From contig OY744609.1 of the NCBI GenBank assembly GCA_963556255.1, positions 9,347,283 through 9,411,282 of the forward strand: a stretch of 64,000 nucleotides of DNA, in the 5' to 3' direction. The stretch comes from Allolobophora icterica (Eukaryota; Annelida; Clitellata; Crassiclitellata; Lumbricidae). Below are positions 10,822 to 22,584 of this stretch, one piece after another (the first letter of the stretch is position 1; the number at the start of each line of letters is the position of its first letter). The notes under the pieces were generated by a model. The model had not been told where the DNA came from and did not search any database. It was given only the letters and a program-made list of their open reading frames with translations. Position numbers and translations under genes: made by a program.

Positions 10822-13800
10822 TCACTGCCGCAGTTCAACGTAGTTGGAGGGAAAGAGGCCAGAGTGTCCACGACATGATCCTCGCCACCAGCCCTCATCG
10901 ATCTACAAAACACAAAGGATCATAGAAGGCACTATATAAATTACTAATTGATAAATCTCTTGTGCTGATGTCCATTGAACAATGTATTAAACGGTGGCAC
11001 ACCAAAACCAAGCCAAAACAATATATAATTGTCCCAGTTAACAGATCTATTATCTATGATCACTCTTAGTCACTCTAAAACCAAGCCTGCTGCAGCCTTT
11101 AAGAGTAAGGTCAGGTAAGATCTATCCTACCTTTCAATACCTTACTTACCTTATCTTTCCATACCTTCACTTATATTTCCATACCATACTTCACTTACTT
11201 TTCCACACCTTGTCCTTCACTACCTCACCTTTGCTATTCATACCTATTTTACCTCACCTATCCATACCTGTCCAGCAACCATGTACCTACATTTCCACGC
11301 CTACTCATCTTACCTTTCCATAACTTACCTTCCCATAACTTACCTTTGCACATTCCACTTACCTTATCATAATGGTGTGCAAAACGACATGATAAGTGAA
11401 AAACCAAACTAAAAATTGAAACCAATTGCACTTGCTGGACAAACAAGCCCGGCTAAAGACATTTGGCGGCCCTAGGCAAAAACTTATGATTAAACTTAAC
11501 GGTGAACCCTACCTTGATAGAACATAATCTATTACACCAACACTATAATACTTCCATCTAGCGAATAATAATTAAAAAATAATTCAACGCTGTTTCATTT
11601 ATGAATTTCCAGAAATTATTTTTTTGATATTTATTTTGGAAAAATGGAAAATTGGCGGCCCCTAAAAATCGGCAGCCCTAGGTGGCTGCCTAGTTCGCCT
11701 AATGGACGAACCGGGCCTGTGGACAAAGATTGGCTCACAGCTGAAATTTTACAGAAAAAACTAATCCACTTACGAATTCAATGTCTGTTATTTCCTCGCC
11801 AGGGTCAAAGGTCAACTCATCATCATCGGCTGCAGCAGAAAGAACCAATCAAAATGCTCAAACAAATTAAATGGAAAATGTACATTTACAACACCATTTC
11901 AACTGATAAGGAGGGGTGTCTATCTCGTCTATATCGCTCCCTCTCCTGTGTCTCCCCTCCCTCCATATCTGTCTCTTTCTATCTCTCCTCCCTCCCCACT
12001 GTCTCCCTCCCTCCTTATCTGTCAGTGTCTCTCTTTCCGTCTCTCTCCCTCTCCTGTCTCTGTCTCCATCTCTGTCTCTCTCCCCACTCTGGGTCTGTCT
12101 TCCTCCTTCCCTCTCTCTCTCTCTCCAACGGCAAAATCAGCTGAACGTAACTGCATCAGTGATGCAGTGCCAAGTTGTTCTGTCATCAGAGTTTAGAGGT
12201 TAGGACGCTGGACTATTAGTCCAGTGGTTGGGGTTCAAATTCCGACTGAAACAGAGAAATACTTTAACAGCATCGTCTGCCTACAGAAGAACTTGTGGGG
12301 CGTGGTGGCTCAGTGGTAAGTTCGGCGCCTTGTGACCGGAGGGTTGCAGGTTCGAATCCCACTCTAGTCGCTGCGTACGGACCTTGGGCAAGTTCTTCAC
12401 TTGCAATTGCTCGTGGCGCTTCGGCGTGAAAATTCCAGCACAGTATCAAATGCTGTAATCGGGAGCGCCTCTGAGTAGTAGTTGACTTCGAGAGGTGCTA
12501 TAGAAATATCCGGAATAAATAAATAAAAAAACTTGTAATCGTAATCTTCAAATTTCTAAAGCACTGTTCTTAAAGCTAAGTGCAAGGTACCAGCTTATTC
12601 ACGAGCGCCTGTGTGATGCGGTAGCTGACTGGTTTTGTTTAGTTTGGAACATTCCCTGAGACGACATTTGCGTAAGGACCTTGAGCATTATGTTATCGTA
12701 CATTACATTATCGGATAAGCAGAAAGATGATAACTTTCTAGAAAGCAAGCATTCATTAACCTGCTTGGTAGTCGTAGAGAGCTGTGGCTATAGCACCACC
12801 TTGTGACTTTGCAGGACTTCCGAAGTCCTCCGCCGATTCATACAGAGCCGGGCTATGCTTGTCACTAGCGCCACCACCAGATGCTGGTACTGATGTATCC
12901 TAAGAACAAGCAACAAGATATGTTTTATGAGTTCCAAGGCAAATCTGACAATGACTATAAGTAGAAACACCGAGAATGCTAGGAACACTGCATAGAACAC
13001 TTCTAAGAACACTAAGAACACTTCAAAGAACACTGAGAACACTTCAAAGAACACTGAGAACACTTCAAAGAACACCGAGAACACTTCAAAGAACACTGAG
13101 AACACCTCTAAGAACTAAAAGAACTCTTCTAAGAACACTGAACAACACTACCTCGTACAACTGCTCCTCAGGTTCTGGTTGGCTTGGCTGGTATCCAGTT
13201 GATTCAACATCCTAGACAACATGAAGGAACGAGAATTTAAACAAACAGCATCAAGAATTACAAAAGCAAAAAAGTCCTGTGGTGCATGCGTGCTTACATG
13301 TATTTAAATGGATGCATGGATAAATGTAGGTTAGTATGTATTTATGTATCAAAGCACAGAACACAATGCCTTGTACGTACATGTACAATTATAATCACTG
13401 CTCACATGGCAATCTAACAGATTTAAACAGGTCTGTCGAGATAAACACATGCAACAAATTTAAAAGAGAACATTAGACATAGAATCTGACAACAGCTTCA
13501 CTAACTGGACCACCGAATTTCATCAGTAATTAATCGGTAATTAATTGGTAATTAATCAACAAATCTGATGGTCATGGGTATGAAGAGTTAGCAACATCAA
13601 TTTTCTTAGTTTCGGCATACGAGGATGGGTGGCCAGTTCTCTGCCTCGTCCTGCAATATTGCCACTGACAGCATACGCTGTACAGCCAGCATACTCATTA
13701 CAGCCGAGTTGGCTAGGGGGCTCAGGTGGAGGCAAAGCCTCAAAAAAATTTCTGCCTGGTAAGGATTTGAACCCAGACCTCTCGGTTCACAGCAAACACA

Positions 13801-16800
13801 CTGACCACTTGACTGTCGTGCAGTCACAAAAATAAACACAAAAACAGAACTAAAATGAAATGCTTGTCAATCGGGAAGGTCCTTTACCTGATACAGAGCC
13901 TGCTCCTCTTCTTCTTCATCATCCGAAGGTGGTCGCCTGGGTGGAGGGGCAAACGCAGCAGCTTTCGGAGGCTGAGGTGCTTTCTGGACGGAAGAAGCAT
14001 CCTCATACAGTTCCTGGTCCTCTGACTCTCGTCTGCCTCCTCCTCCTCCTCCTCCAACTGTGGTCGTGTCATCGTAGATGTCTTGGTCAGGTTCCGAAGC
14101 TGCTGCGGCTGCTGACTGTCGCTCCTGAAGTTCCATCAGCACAAATAGTTTCACTCAAATTGATGACATTATGATATTTTTACTTCTGGACAATTTACAT
14201 AATCAATATTTCGTCCAGTTTTTACTTATTATTTTGATAAGAGATGGTCTTTTATTGATTACCAAATTAATATTAATGGTCAAAACCTTTTATTATTACT
14301 GAATGATATTATTATGGATGCGCTTCAGTGCATGTTTCATGTTACAGGTTGAATGCTCCACTATTTGGTTACCAAGTCATGCAAGACTTTTAAGGATTTG
14401 TGAAAAGGGGCTGCATAAATGTCCAGATCGACACATGTAACACCAGAATCTTGTAACTATATATCAGCAACTTCTCTAATGATGCTGTCTTTCGCAGCCA
14501 TATCAAGAGCCAACTTATAACAAGGTCCTGTTAAAATGAGCTTATTTTCTATAGGTGACTGCATTATATCAGAATTTGTGTTACAATCGAGCATGTTTTA
14601 AGGTGTTTTTGGTGTAGTCATGAAAAGTCTAAGTTGCCATTGTGTGTTTTCAAAAGGAAGCTATGCAAGACTTTTACGGATGCTGAGATACGAGTCAACG
14701 ACTCAAACCTCTTCTCGCTTTTTCGCTGCTTCGCGTTCTTTCTGTTCTCTGGCCGTTCTTTTCGCACGCTCATCCTCCAACCGTTTCTTGTCTTCTTCGC
14801 TCGATGACTTGGCCATGTTCTCAAACCTGGCCATAAGCTTCTTTGCCCCTTCAGAACCTATATCACAGTTTTCCAAACAGAGCAATCAAACATCAGCATT
14901 TACAGTTTTTTAGCAAATGCATCTGCAGCTTTTCGAGACAGGACTTTTATCTAACTTCTCTGTCACAGTAATGTAATGTAATTTCTTTGTTCCAGTCAGA
15001 ATTTGAACCCTAACCACTGAACAATAGTCCAGCATGCTAACCTTTAAACTATGATGACAGAACAACTTGACACTGCATCACTGATGCAGCTACGCTTAAG
15101 TAACATAATGTATGTTACATAGTGTAAGTAATGTGATGTAAGTAATGTAATGTTAAGTCATGTAGTGCATGTAATGTAAGCAACCAATACAACACGAGGC
15201 ACTGCAAGTGTAACAGTGTGAGAGTGAGACAAAGAGAGACAAAGAGAGAGAAGAGTGAGTGAGAAAGAAATTCAGACAGACAGAGAGAGAATGACAGATA
15301 ATGAGAGTACGACTGAGAGAGAAAGAAATACACAGACATGCAAACACAGAGGCATTGAGACACACAAAGACAATGAGACAGAGACAAGCAAACACACAGA
15401 CACACCAGAGCCAGAGAATGAGACAGAGAGTGACTGACCAGATACTTGGGGCTTTGTTCTTTCGTAGTTAGTTCCGACTGCTCTATCTCCCTCTCCATAT
15501 CCATGAGCAGACTGCCAACAACAAAAAACAAGCAGCAACTTTAAAGGTCTCACTAGTTAAGCTTATCTTTGAAATATTAATGTGGCACAAATCCACGCAA
15601 AGCTAACCTGACTAAGCTCAACTGTCTGTCAGTCCATCCATCCATCCATCTTTCCATCCAATCATCCATCCAATGACCCATCCACCCAACCAACAATCCA
15701 TCGATCCATCCAACCAAACCCATCTATCCATCCATCCATCCAACCAAACCCATCCATTCAACCATTCATCCATCCATCCAATCATCCATCCAACCATCCA
15801 TCCAACCATCCATCCGTCCATCCAACAATCCATACCTAATCTAATCTTACCTACTCTAACATGGTTTACACAACTCTTACAACATAATCTTAATCATTTT
15901 ACGAACCTTGTCCACATTTCCTGTTTCCACTCCAAACTTTCCACCAAAGCCTTTCTTGTGATCGACCTGCGACGGATGAAGCTCCGGTTTGCTCTTCTCA
16001 TCCCATCCTTTCGCAGACTTATCCACCTTGTCCGTCTCGACACCAAACTTGCCTCCGAAGCCCTTCTTATGATCGGTCTGTGACGGGTGCATCTCTGGTT
16101 TCGTTTGCTCACTCCAGCCCTTGGCGGATTTGTCGACGCGATCCTTTTGAACACCATATTTACCACCGAATCCAACGGAATGATCTGTTTGAGAAACAGG
16201 TCATGGTTACTAGTGTCATGTAACGTATTGTAATGTTGGGAACCACAAAGTGCCTACTTAGAGGTACCTACATCCATAGGTGTAGACTCTGGGGGGCAGC
16301 CGGGGCACGTGCCCCCCAATAAATGAGATGGACTGTACATCTAATGCAACAAGTATAGAAAAAATAACCAAATGCCCCCCAATATTCTGGGCAAGTTTAC
16401 GCCAGTGCTTACATCTACCCTAATCTAATCTGGAAACTTTTAAGAGCTGTTATTGTCATCAGTCAATGCTTGCTTTACTATTATTGTTATAAAACAAAAT
16501 TTAATATGTGCAAAGTCACACAGGAATGCAAATCTGAGGCACAGTTAGTCAGTAGCCAGGTGAAGAACAGTTAGACATCCAAACGTTTTAAAGCCAGTGA
16601 GAAACACGGATCCATAAGGCGTTTCTTTAAGGCAGAGAAAGAGTTCGAGCGTCTTAATAAATAAAGAAATAACAATAATAAATACAATAACAGAACTACT
16701 AGTAACTGCAAGACAAAAGAGCGCAGATTTCATGGACAAACGAACTTAACCTTTCTGTGAAGCATGTTTATCCACTTTCTCATGGTGATCCCAGCCGACA

Positions 16801-19800
16801 GCCGATTGGTCTTTCCTGTCCTGTTGGACGCCGTACTTTCCCCCGAAACCCTTCGCAGCATCCGTTTGACTCACATGCTGGGATAAGGGTGCCTTGTAAT
16901 CATGACCAACTGCACTCTGTAACATTAAAAAATTTACCACTCAAAACATATTGTAATAAGTATTTTTCAGGGTCTAAAATACAGTGCATATATGTTCACG
17001 CAAATACGATTACATATCTCATTAAGTCTAGCTCGTAAATCTTTCATAATTAGGATGAGTTTCACCGGAATATAGGCCTTAGTACTTTAATCTGGATGTG
17101 ATATACATGTGTAAACCAAAATGCGGTTAGCAGTTGGATTAATAAAGGATATACTTACTTACTTATTTACTTATATAGCACATGCTTAGAACTTACTTAG
17201 GCTGGACATGTTTCTTTCATTCAATCACTCAGGGCATTTATATAACACCACTTCAAGAAAACTATTCAGAGGTGCTCACAGCCCAATCCAGCAGAAAAGA
17301 ACACTTCTCCAGTGTTTATAGAAAGTGCAAGCATGCATATGAGTATACATATTGTAATTGTAATCGGAGATTTAATCTAACAGCGCCACTTAAAGAATAA
17401 ACTCATCAGTGGCGCTCCTGATGTTGACCAGTGAAATCACTGTCAAATAATATAGACTTCAGGCGTTTGCGAAACTGTGGCAGGAACAAACTGAGCTTGA
17501 GCCACAGCTCTTGAGATAGGCGATTCCAACTGGTGGGTCCAACATAGGCAGAGCTTCGGGACGGAGCTTACCAGTATGCATACAAGGAACAATCGGGAGT
17601 CCATGGGCAGCTGACCAAAGGGTGCCACAACCCGAGACTGAGAAGACCAAAATGCAGAAGAGCCAACAAGACAATTATGCAAATGAGTTAGGATCTTAAA
17701 CTGAATATGCTGCAGGATGATGAGCCAACCCAAAGAATCCTGCATTAAGGTTGCAATATGACCAAACCTGGGGACATCTTCAATAAGATGGCCAGCGGCA
17801 TTAAGAACAGACTGAAGTGTCGAAAATTAGCTAGTGAAAGTTCAGCAAAGATAGCGTTACCAAAGTCTACCCTGGTGCAGATAACAGCGTGAATTAAAGT
17901 AGAGACAGCACGAAAGGAGAGGGAGCAGCAGATGGTACGGAGCTGACGGAGGTGGTAAACGCACGAGTGGCCGACACTGCTGATATGGTCAGTCAAGGAG
18001 AGATCCTAGTCTAGGACAGCCCACGATCGCGAGAAAAGAGAAACCTCTGGTATAAGTAAAGACCGGGTATCATTCTTACATACATGTCAGGTACGTTTGA
18101 AGTATGTACACGTGTAGTGTACGTGTGCATACATATATATGTCTCTGAACATTTGCATACCACGCTTAGGAACTGCTCAGATGCTGCAACATGGATATCT
18201 CACAGACCTAACAACGTGCATCTTACGTTTAGCGGAAAATGATCTGCACAGAAAATTCTCTGTGCTCAAGAGAAGATGCTGTTAATTCCTTCCCCTATAT
18301 CAGGGATGGCGAACCTATGGCACGCGTGCCCAAACTGGCATGCGTTCAAATTTGTTGGGCACGTGGCATTCAGAGTGTCCCCAAAATTTCAAACTTAGAA
18401 ATACAAAATCCATGTAGGAATCCACATTTTCTTTTTCTTAAAGGAGTTTATTTTAGCACCATTCAAAAACGATCTTTGAAATAACGTCTTTAATTCATTT
18501 TTTGTTACCATTGTTAATTAAAACCTATATGAGAAAAATAATTATATACTGTGCAATATTCCGAAGGGCACGCGACGGCATTTTTTAAATAATTTATCAG
18601 CATTTTGGCACGCACCTTAAAAAAGGTTCAACACCCCTGCCCCAAATCAACACCCTCACAAAACCATAGACGCATTACCTTGTCCATGTTTTCTTTCTCG
18701 ACTCCAAACTGTCCTCCGTAGCCATGTGAAGCTTTCGGCCCGGAATCGTACTGCTGCTTTTTGACAGTCGTATCTTCCGTTTTCACCTGCTCCCTTAACT
18801 TATCCAAACTGACAACCAACATAAACCAAAAACCTATCGTTAACCGAAACTGAAACAATGCAGTAATACACTTGTGTTGTATATGAACATTTATGTAGTG
18901 CATTTACTTGTGTTTAGTACCATTATACCTCTATATACATCTGTGCAGCAATCAATCAGTTTAGTTTGTTAGTTAGCACCTTTATATATTTTGTAGCACC
19001 TATATATATATATTGTAGCAACTATGCATATGTATTGTATTCTACCTGAACATTTTATAAAGCGCCTCTCACAGTGTTCGCTAATCAGAGGCATGCATGT
19101 TTGTATGTATGCATGTATGTATGTATCTTATGTATGTATGTATGTATATGCAGAGTGCCTTCCTGTCCCATCAGGTTGAACATTGGAATTAACTGGATTG
19201 TGAATCTGTCTTGGAGTGCCATCAATTGATGCCTAATGCATAATTATTGAAAGGCACTATAGAAGTTGATAATTAGAACAGATTCGATAATTATTATCTG
19301 TATTTGCCTTTCTAGTCATTGTCACGGCTTCTGTTGGCTGAATTACAAACAAAACCTGCACTCTGCCGACAGTGGTTGGACCATACTTGACTGACCTGAC
19401 ATGACCTAAAACCTACTTGACATGACCTAAAACCTACCTGATCGACCCAACATGACCTGATCCTTCAACTGTCTTTGCTCCCCAGCGCTGCTCCTTTTCT
19501 GACACATCATTCTGCAAATAAGTCATAATAAACGAGAGTCAAAGCAGTACATACACAGATTACACAGATATACAAAATCAGTGGAATGGAGGTTAATTTC
19601 ATTGTAGAGAAAACTCTATCCCAAACTCCATCTTACCACAAAGTTTTATATCTGTATCCCAAATTTCATCTTACCACAAAGTTTGGATCTGCAATTTTTC
19701 CGTATCCCAAACTCTCTCTTACCACAAAGTTATATATCTGTATCCCAAATTTCGTCTTACTACAAAGTTTGGATCTGTATCCCATTCATCATCATCTTGG

Positions 19801-19844
19801 GCGGCGTTGGCTGCAACATTTCGCCCGGCTCCTGCTTTCCACAT
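10822..19844 (-). CDS. CTTN: Cortactin (actin/Arp2/3 regulator)
   Basis: Twelve coding exons join in phase: 19761-19844, 19438-19511, 18679-18808, 16751-16916, 15907-16184, 15439-15511, 14709-14857, 13888-14124, 13152-13211, 12761-12899, 11774-11829, 10822-10902; 1527 nt, 508 aa. The N-terminal acidic region starts MWKAGAGR and has [12 protein letters not shown], the Arp2/3-binding DDW-type motif (W kept). [19 protein letters not shown] follows, then about five 37-residue cortactin repeats with the GFGGK(Y/F)GV core, an Ala/Glu/Lys-rich helix ([17 protein letters not shown]), a linker with tyrosine motifs (DIYDD, ELYED, QLYED) and a C-terminal SH3 domain: [17 protein letters not shown], then GWWRG, ending [10 protein letters not shown]. 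The SH3 is split over three exons. Human cortactin has 6.5 repeats and 550 aa. It should promote branched actin at the cell cortex. Confidence 0.95.
11105..11365 (-). repeat. Donor-like tandem repeat in cortactin's last intron
   Basis: On the plus strand it is a CTTACCTTTCCATACC-type array. In the sense of the gene it reads AAAGGTAAGTTATGG, so the 5' splice consensus AAGGTAAG occurs at least five times (plus-strand 11144-11152, 11309-11316, 11323-11331, 11338-11346, 11357-11365). Confidence 0.7.
11925..12130 (+). repeat. Pyrimidine-rich TCTC tract
   Basis: CTCCCTCTCTGTCTC-type low-complexity DNA inside the cortactin intron between the first two SH3 exons; open frames here are by-products. 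Confidence 0.8.
12145..12270 (+). mobile_element. tRNA-like SINE fragment
   Basis: It contains CTGCATCAGTGATGCAGTG, then a tRNA-like portion with GCTGGACTATTAGTCCAG and a B box GGTTCAAATTCC. The reverse complement at 14985-15095 has the same order with roughly 85 percent similarity by eye. Confidence 0.6.
12298..12530 (+). mobile_element. tRNA-derived SINE, copy 2
   Basis: It has the same A box, B box, core and GCGCCTCTGAGTAG tail as the copy at 1921. Flanking AACTTGT at 12290-12296 and 12530-12536 gives a likely target duplication. It is inserted in the cortactin intron between the exons at 12761 and 11829, antisense to the gene. Confidence 0.85.
12975..13145 (+). repeat. 21-bp minisatellite beside a cortactin donor
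   Basis: Units of AACACTTCAAAGAACACTGAG are repeated about seven times. In gene sense it begins roughly 10 bases downstream of the 5' splice site of exon 13152-13211 and fills most of the 252-base intron. Confidence 0.85.
13700..13830 (-). mobile_element. tRNA-like SINE fragment
   Basis: Plus-strand GGATTTGAACC reads as the B box GGTTCAAATCC on the minus strand, followed by TACCAGGCAGAAATTT. A related piece lies near 39500. Confidence 0.5.
14985..15095 (-). mobile_element. tRNA-like SINE fragment
   Basis: Reverse-orientation relative of the element at 12145-12270, with the same hairpin word CTGCATCAGTGATGCAG and B box. It lies in a cortactin intron. Confidence 0.6.
15188..15438 (-). repeat. 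Simple repeat starting at a cortactin donor
   Basis: In gene sense, CTCTGTCTCATTCTCTGG-type (TCTG/TGTG) low-complexity DNA begins immediately after the 5' splice site of exon 15439-15511. Confidence 0.8.
15628..15835 (+). repeat. CATC tetranucleotide repeat
   Basis: Long CCATCCATCCAAC-type array in a cortactin intron; open frames through it are spurious. Confidence 0.95.
16275..16407. mobile_element. Short hAT-like MITE
   Basis: Ends are CATAGGTGTAGAC and, in reverse complement, CACTGGCGTAAAC. Flanks CCTACATC (16267-16274) and CTTACATC (16408-16415) match at 7 of 8. It contains the duplicated TGCCCCCCAAT. It lies in a cortactin intron, 90 bases upstream of an acceptor. Confidence 0.6.
17370..18070 (-). 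mobile_element. CR1-like LINE fragment
   Basis: A minus-strand frame gives RT C-terminal sequence ([19 protein letters not shown], then [11 protein letters not shown]). Further on is the tail GTGGCGCTGTTAGAT. The copy is broken by frame changes. It is inserted in the cortactin intron between exons 18679 and 16916, in sense orientation. Confidence 0.8.
18301..18639. mobile_element. hAT-type MITE, family shared with 42513
   Basis: Ends are CAGGGATGGCGAACCTATGG and, in reverse complement, CAGGGGTGTTGAACCTT. The body matches 42513-42846 along its length (for example TTTCAAACTT, GAATCCACATTT, TTAATTAAAACC). Its edge is 39 bases from the donor of cortactin exon 18679-18808. Confidence 0.75.
19090..19146 (+). 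repeat. TATG microsatellite
   Basis: TGTATGTATGCATGTATG-type array inside cortactin intron 2. Confidence 0.85.
19617..19777 (-). repeat. Tandem copies of cortactin exon 1 end with its donor
   Basis: Four units on the plus strand: 19617-19654, 19655-19702, 19703-19740, 19741-19777 (38, 48, 38, 37 bases). The last straddles the exon 1 end at 19761. In gene sense each reads about CAGATCCAAACTTTGT(A/G)(G) followed by GTAAGA and AAATTTGGGATA or a close variant, so coding bases for DPNFV and the 5' splice site are both copied into the intron. Confidence 0.9.
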
Positions 19845-21296
19845 GATGCTCAAGGCGATGAACAAGTCTACAGTGCAAAGTAATATACAGTAACTGAGCG
19901 CTGATGTAGCATCTTTTAAAGGCACATTTTATAAGTATTTCTGGAGGCATTATAAACATGAAAAGTAATTCTGACAATTTCTCGTTTACTGCTTGGCTGG
20001 CAAAGTTGCAGCATTACAAAAAGTAATGAAGTGTAAATTTGCTGATTTATTATAGGCTGCTAGCAACGCTATAAACTAGCTTCTTGCTTCAAGTCCTCAA
20101 ATTCAAAGTACTATCATTGAACAATCTTAGCTTGCGACTATCGACTGATGCCCAGTGCTTTGTTAGCATGAAGCTAGAGATGTGCTAGGTTAGACTAGCT
20201 GACAGGTTAAAGTCTTCAACCAACCACAAAAATTAGAAATTAGCAGGATGCATTGAACATATGAAAATCGCTAAGCATCACTTGTACCACCAAATTTTAT
20301 TTTTATGAACATCATAATCACATTCCTTGACGTGAGACTGCGTTTGCAAGAAAACAATAACACATGCATGCGCTACATAAATTTACAAATGATATCACAT
20401 TATTTACATTAGACTAGGCGCCTGGTAACGCCTTCTCTTAAATTAATTTCCGCCCTACTATAAGGACCTCTGAATTCCAAAACAATGTTCGGTTATGACG
20501 ACGAAGAAACCGGACACCTTCAAAGCATCCGTGACTTGAAATTCGGCCTCGCCAAGAAACAAACATGAGTCACACGGAAGGAGACCCGATCGAGTTCCTA
20601 TTACTAATCCTCTGTAGTGATCAGCGCCGAAATCCAACATAAATCCTCCCTTTGTCCGAATGCATGGCAGCGTCTCTTGCGATCGCTTCCCTGGCGCCCT
20701 GAAGACAAACCAAAACGCAGCCCTGAGTTCGAAAGCGAACGAATTTTAGCTCTTAACTCACCTGGGTAGATTCGCCAAAACACAGAAGGAACTTGGTGGA
20801 TAGAGAGGCGTGTCTTAGTACGGTCCTCCGAAAACACGGCATCCGTGTCTTGCGAGCAATTTACTTCCTCGTCAGACCACGTGGGTCATCGTAGCTCACG
20901 TGATGACCATAGATGTCACACCAACAAGACGATGAAGCTCCTCGAACTTTTGTCCTTTTCTTTCCAACAGATCCCTAAATGTGTAACTTCCAGAATATCC
21001 ACCTCGTTCACAGTTTAGCTTGTTTTAGCTTTTTTGTTTATGACTTTGTTTTCCAATCTTTGATCCGTGTTCGGGCTAAGAGGTGTTGATGCCACAGTCT
21101 ACACTCTACAGCCTTCTACCACAGTATAATTACACAGTAGGCCTACGTCGACTCCCGGCAGATGCAGCAGTCAGAATGTGTGACCGACCGTCATTTTGAA
21201 ACTGAGTCGTTTAGTCGTTTACACGCCGATACACCGGAATCCATCACATCAAATATTTTAAACGTTAGGGCCTACAACAACACTGAGGACTAAATT

Positions 21297-21405
21297 TTTT
21301 TACCTCTTTTTTGACCAGATCAGTTCAAAACTCTTTTTTGACCAGATCGGTTCAAAAATGTCCCCCTCACCTGTCAAACAAGATCGCCGCCACTGCTTTA
21401 ATGGG
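21297..21405. mobile_element. hAT-MITE end, truncated
   Basis: The right end AGATCGCCGCCACTG is the inverted form of the terminus CAGTGGCGGCGATC of the MITE at 7314. A duplicated TCTTTTTTGACCAGATC precedes it. No matching left end is seen. Confidence 0.5.
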
Positions 21406-21803
21406 GCACTTGATGGGAGCACAACGCTATGACGTCACGAAATTTTGTGTTGTCTGACGTCAATTAATTTTTGAACTGGAAATTTTACGCTTTGTTTAAT
21501 TGTAAAATTTAGGCCTACTTTCTGAATTTACGTCGAAATATATATAGTACAACCGATAAAGACTTGAGACAATATTATTGATGTGAGTTATTAACAGGTA
21601 TACATCAATTATCGCGTCGACTGATCGTTGCTAATAGGCCTACTAAAGCCGCGTTAGATCTCGGTTTAGCCGTTTTCTTAGACGTCCACGCAAGTAATGC
21701 CTAAATCTAATCAAGTTTAATCTGAGAGCATTGTGATGATAATGAACTATAGGCATGATGCATCAATCGATGACATTCCAAAGGGAACCGCAATTTAAAC
21801 GTC

Positions 21804-21892
21804 AGGCGGACATGCTTTGTAGGCTGCAATTTGCGCCGTGTATTGCAGGCTGTCTGTTCTGTTAGTAGTTAAGATTTATCGCATAACATGTA
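21804..21892 (+). mobile_element. SINE body, 89 bp, head missing
   Basis: It is identical to 62477-62565 except for one base (88 of 89 by eye). The 62-kb copy follows a tRNA-like head, whereas no head is visible here. Confidence 0.75.
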
Positions 21893-22584
21893 CTGATTTG
21901 TAATCATACTGCGTTGTTGTCAGTTTGAAGATATTAAACGAAGATTATACAGTCCGATGAGGCTTATTTGAGAAATCCAACAAAGGAAAATAAAAAACTA
22001 GAACGGCGGATCCAAGCTCTAGTCTAGGGCATCTAGGCACTGACCGTTTCGTTCTAATTTCTTTTTCATTGGATTTCGACATGGCTTAGATATCCACTTT
22101 GAATATGACTGTTGACTATATATATATATGGTTTCATTCGAAAAAGCGACCAACGATTGATGCCTTGTGTTTTGTGATAAAAACGTTAGAGAATTCGTTA
22201 GGTTAGAGTATATTAGATGTTTAGCTGGATTCTTTAGGGGCAAGCCATGTAGTTTTTCGCATACAGGCTTGGGTGAGGTTGTTTAATAACAGAATAGGAT
22301 ACAAATTAAAGCTCTACAGAAACAAAGATACTAAAAATGTGTATAATTTCAAACTGTAAAACTCGAGGAATATCATGTAAATATGAGAAAGTATACAAGA
22401 AAAAGTAGCCTAAGAAATTGAGAAAAGTTATGAAGTTTGTGCTGACCCAAAGATCGTAAAACATTGTTGACAGCCTAAAATTGGTTATTTTTTTTAAAAA
22501 TGAATTTTAATGTCTGCTGATTTTTCCCCTTGTAAGCTTCTGAATCTGTATTACAGATCCACTACTTGCTCTGTTGCAACAACT

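Larger units (their letters stand above)
19845..22584. promoter_or_regulatory. Divergent intergenic region, cortactin / F-box gene
   Basis: About 2.7 kb separates the two start codons, which point away from each other. Promoters and 5' UTR exons of both should be here but I cannot place them; no clear TATA box is seen. A less AT-rich stretch at 20440-20900 is a possible 5' exon or promoter of cortactin. Transposon pieces are listed separately. Confidence 0.35.

Noticed and set aside
15618..16083. Long frames through the CATC and CTGTCTG arrays (also 38687-39226 and 11644-12203)
   Set aside because: Low-complexity DNA gives open frames in several phases; real cortactin or SENP exons lie beside them.
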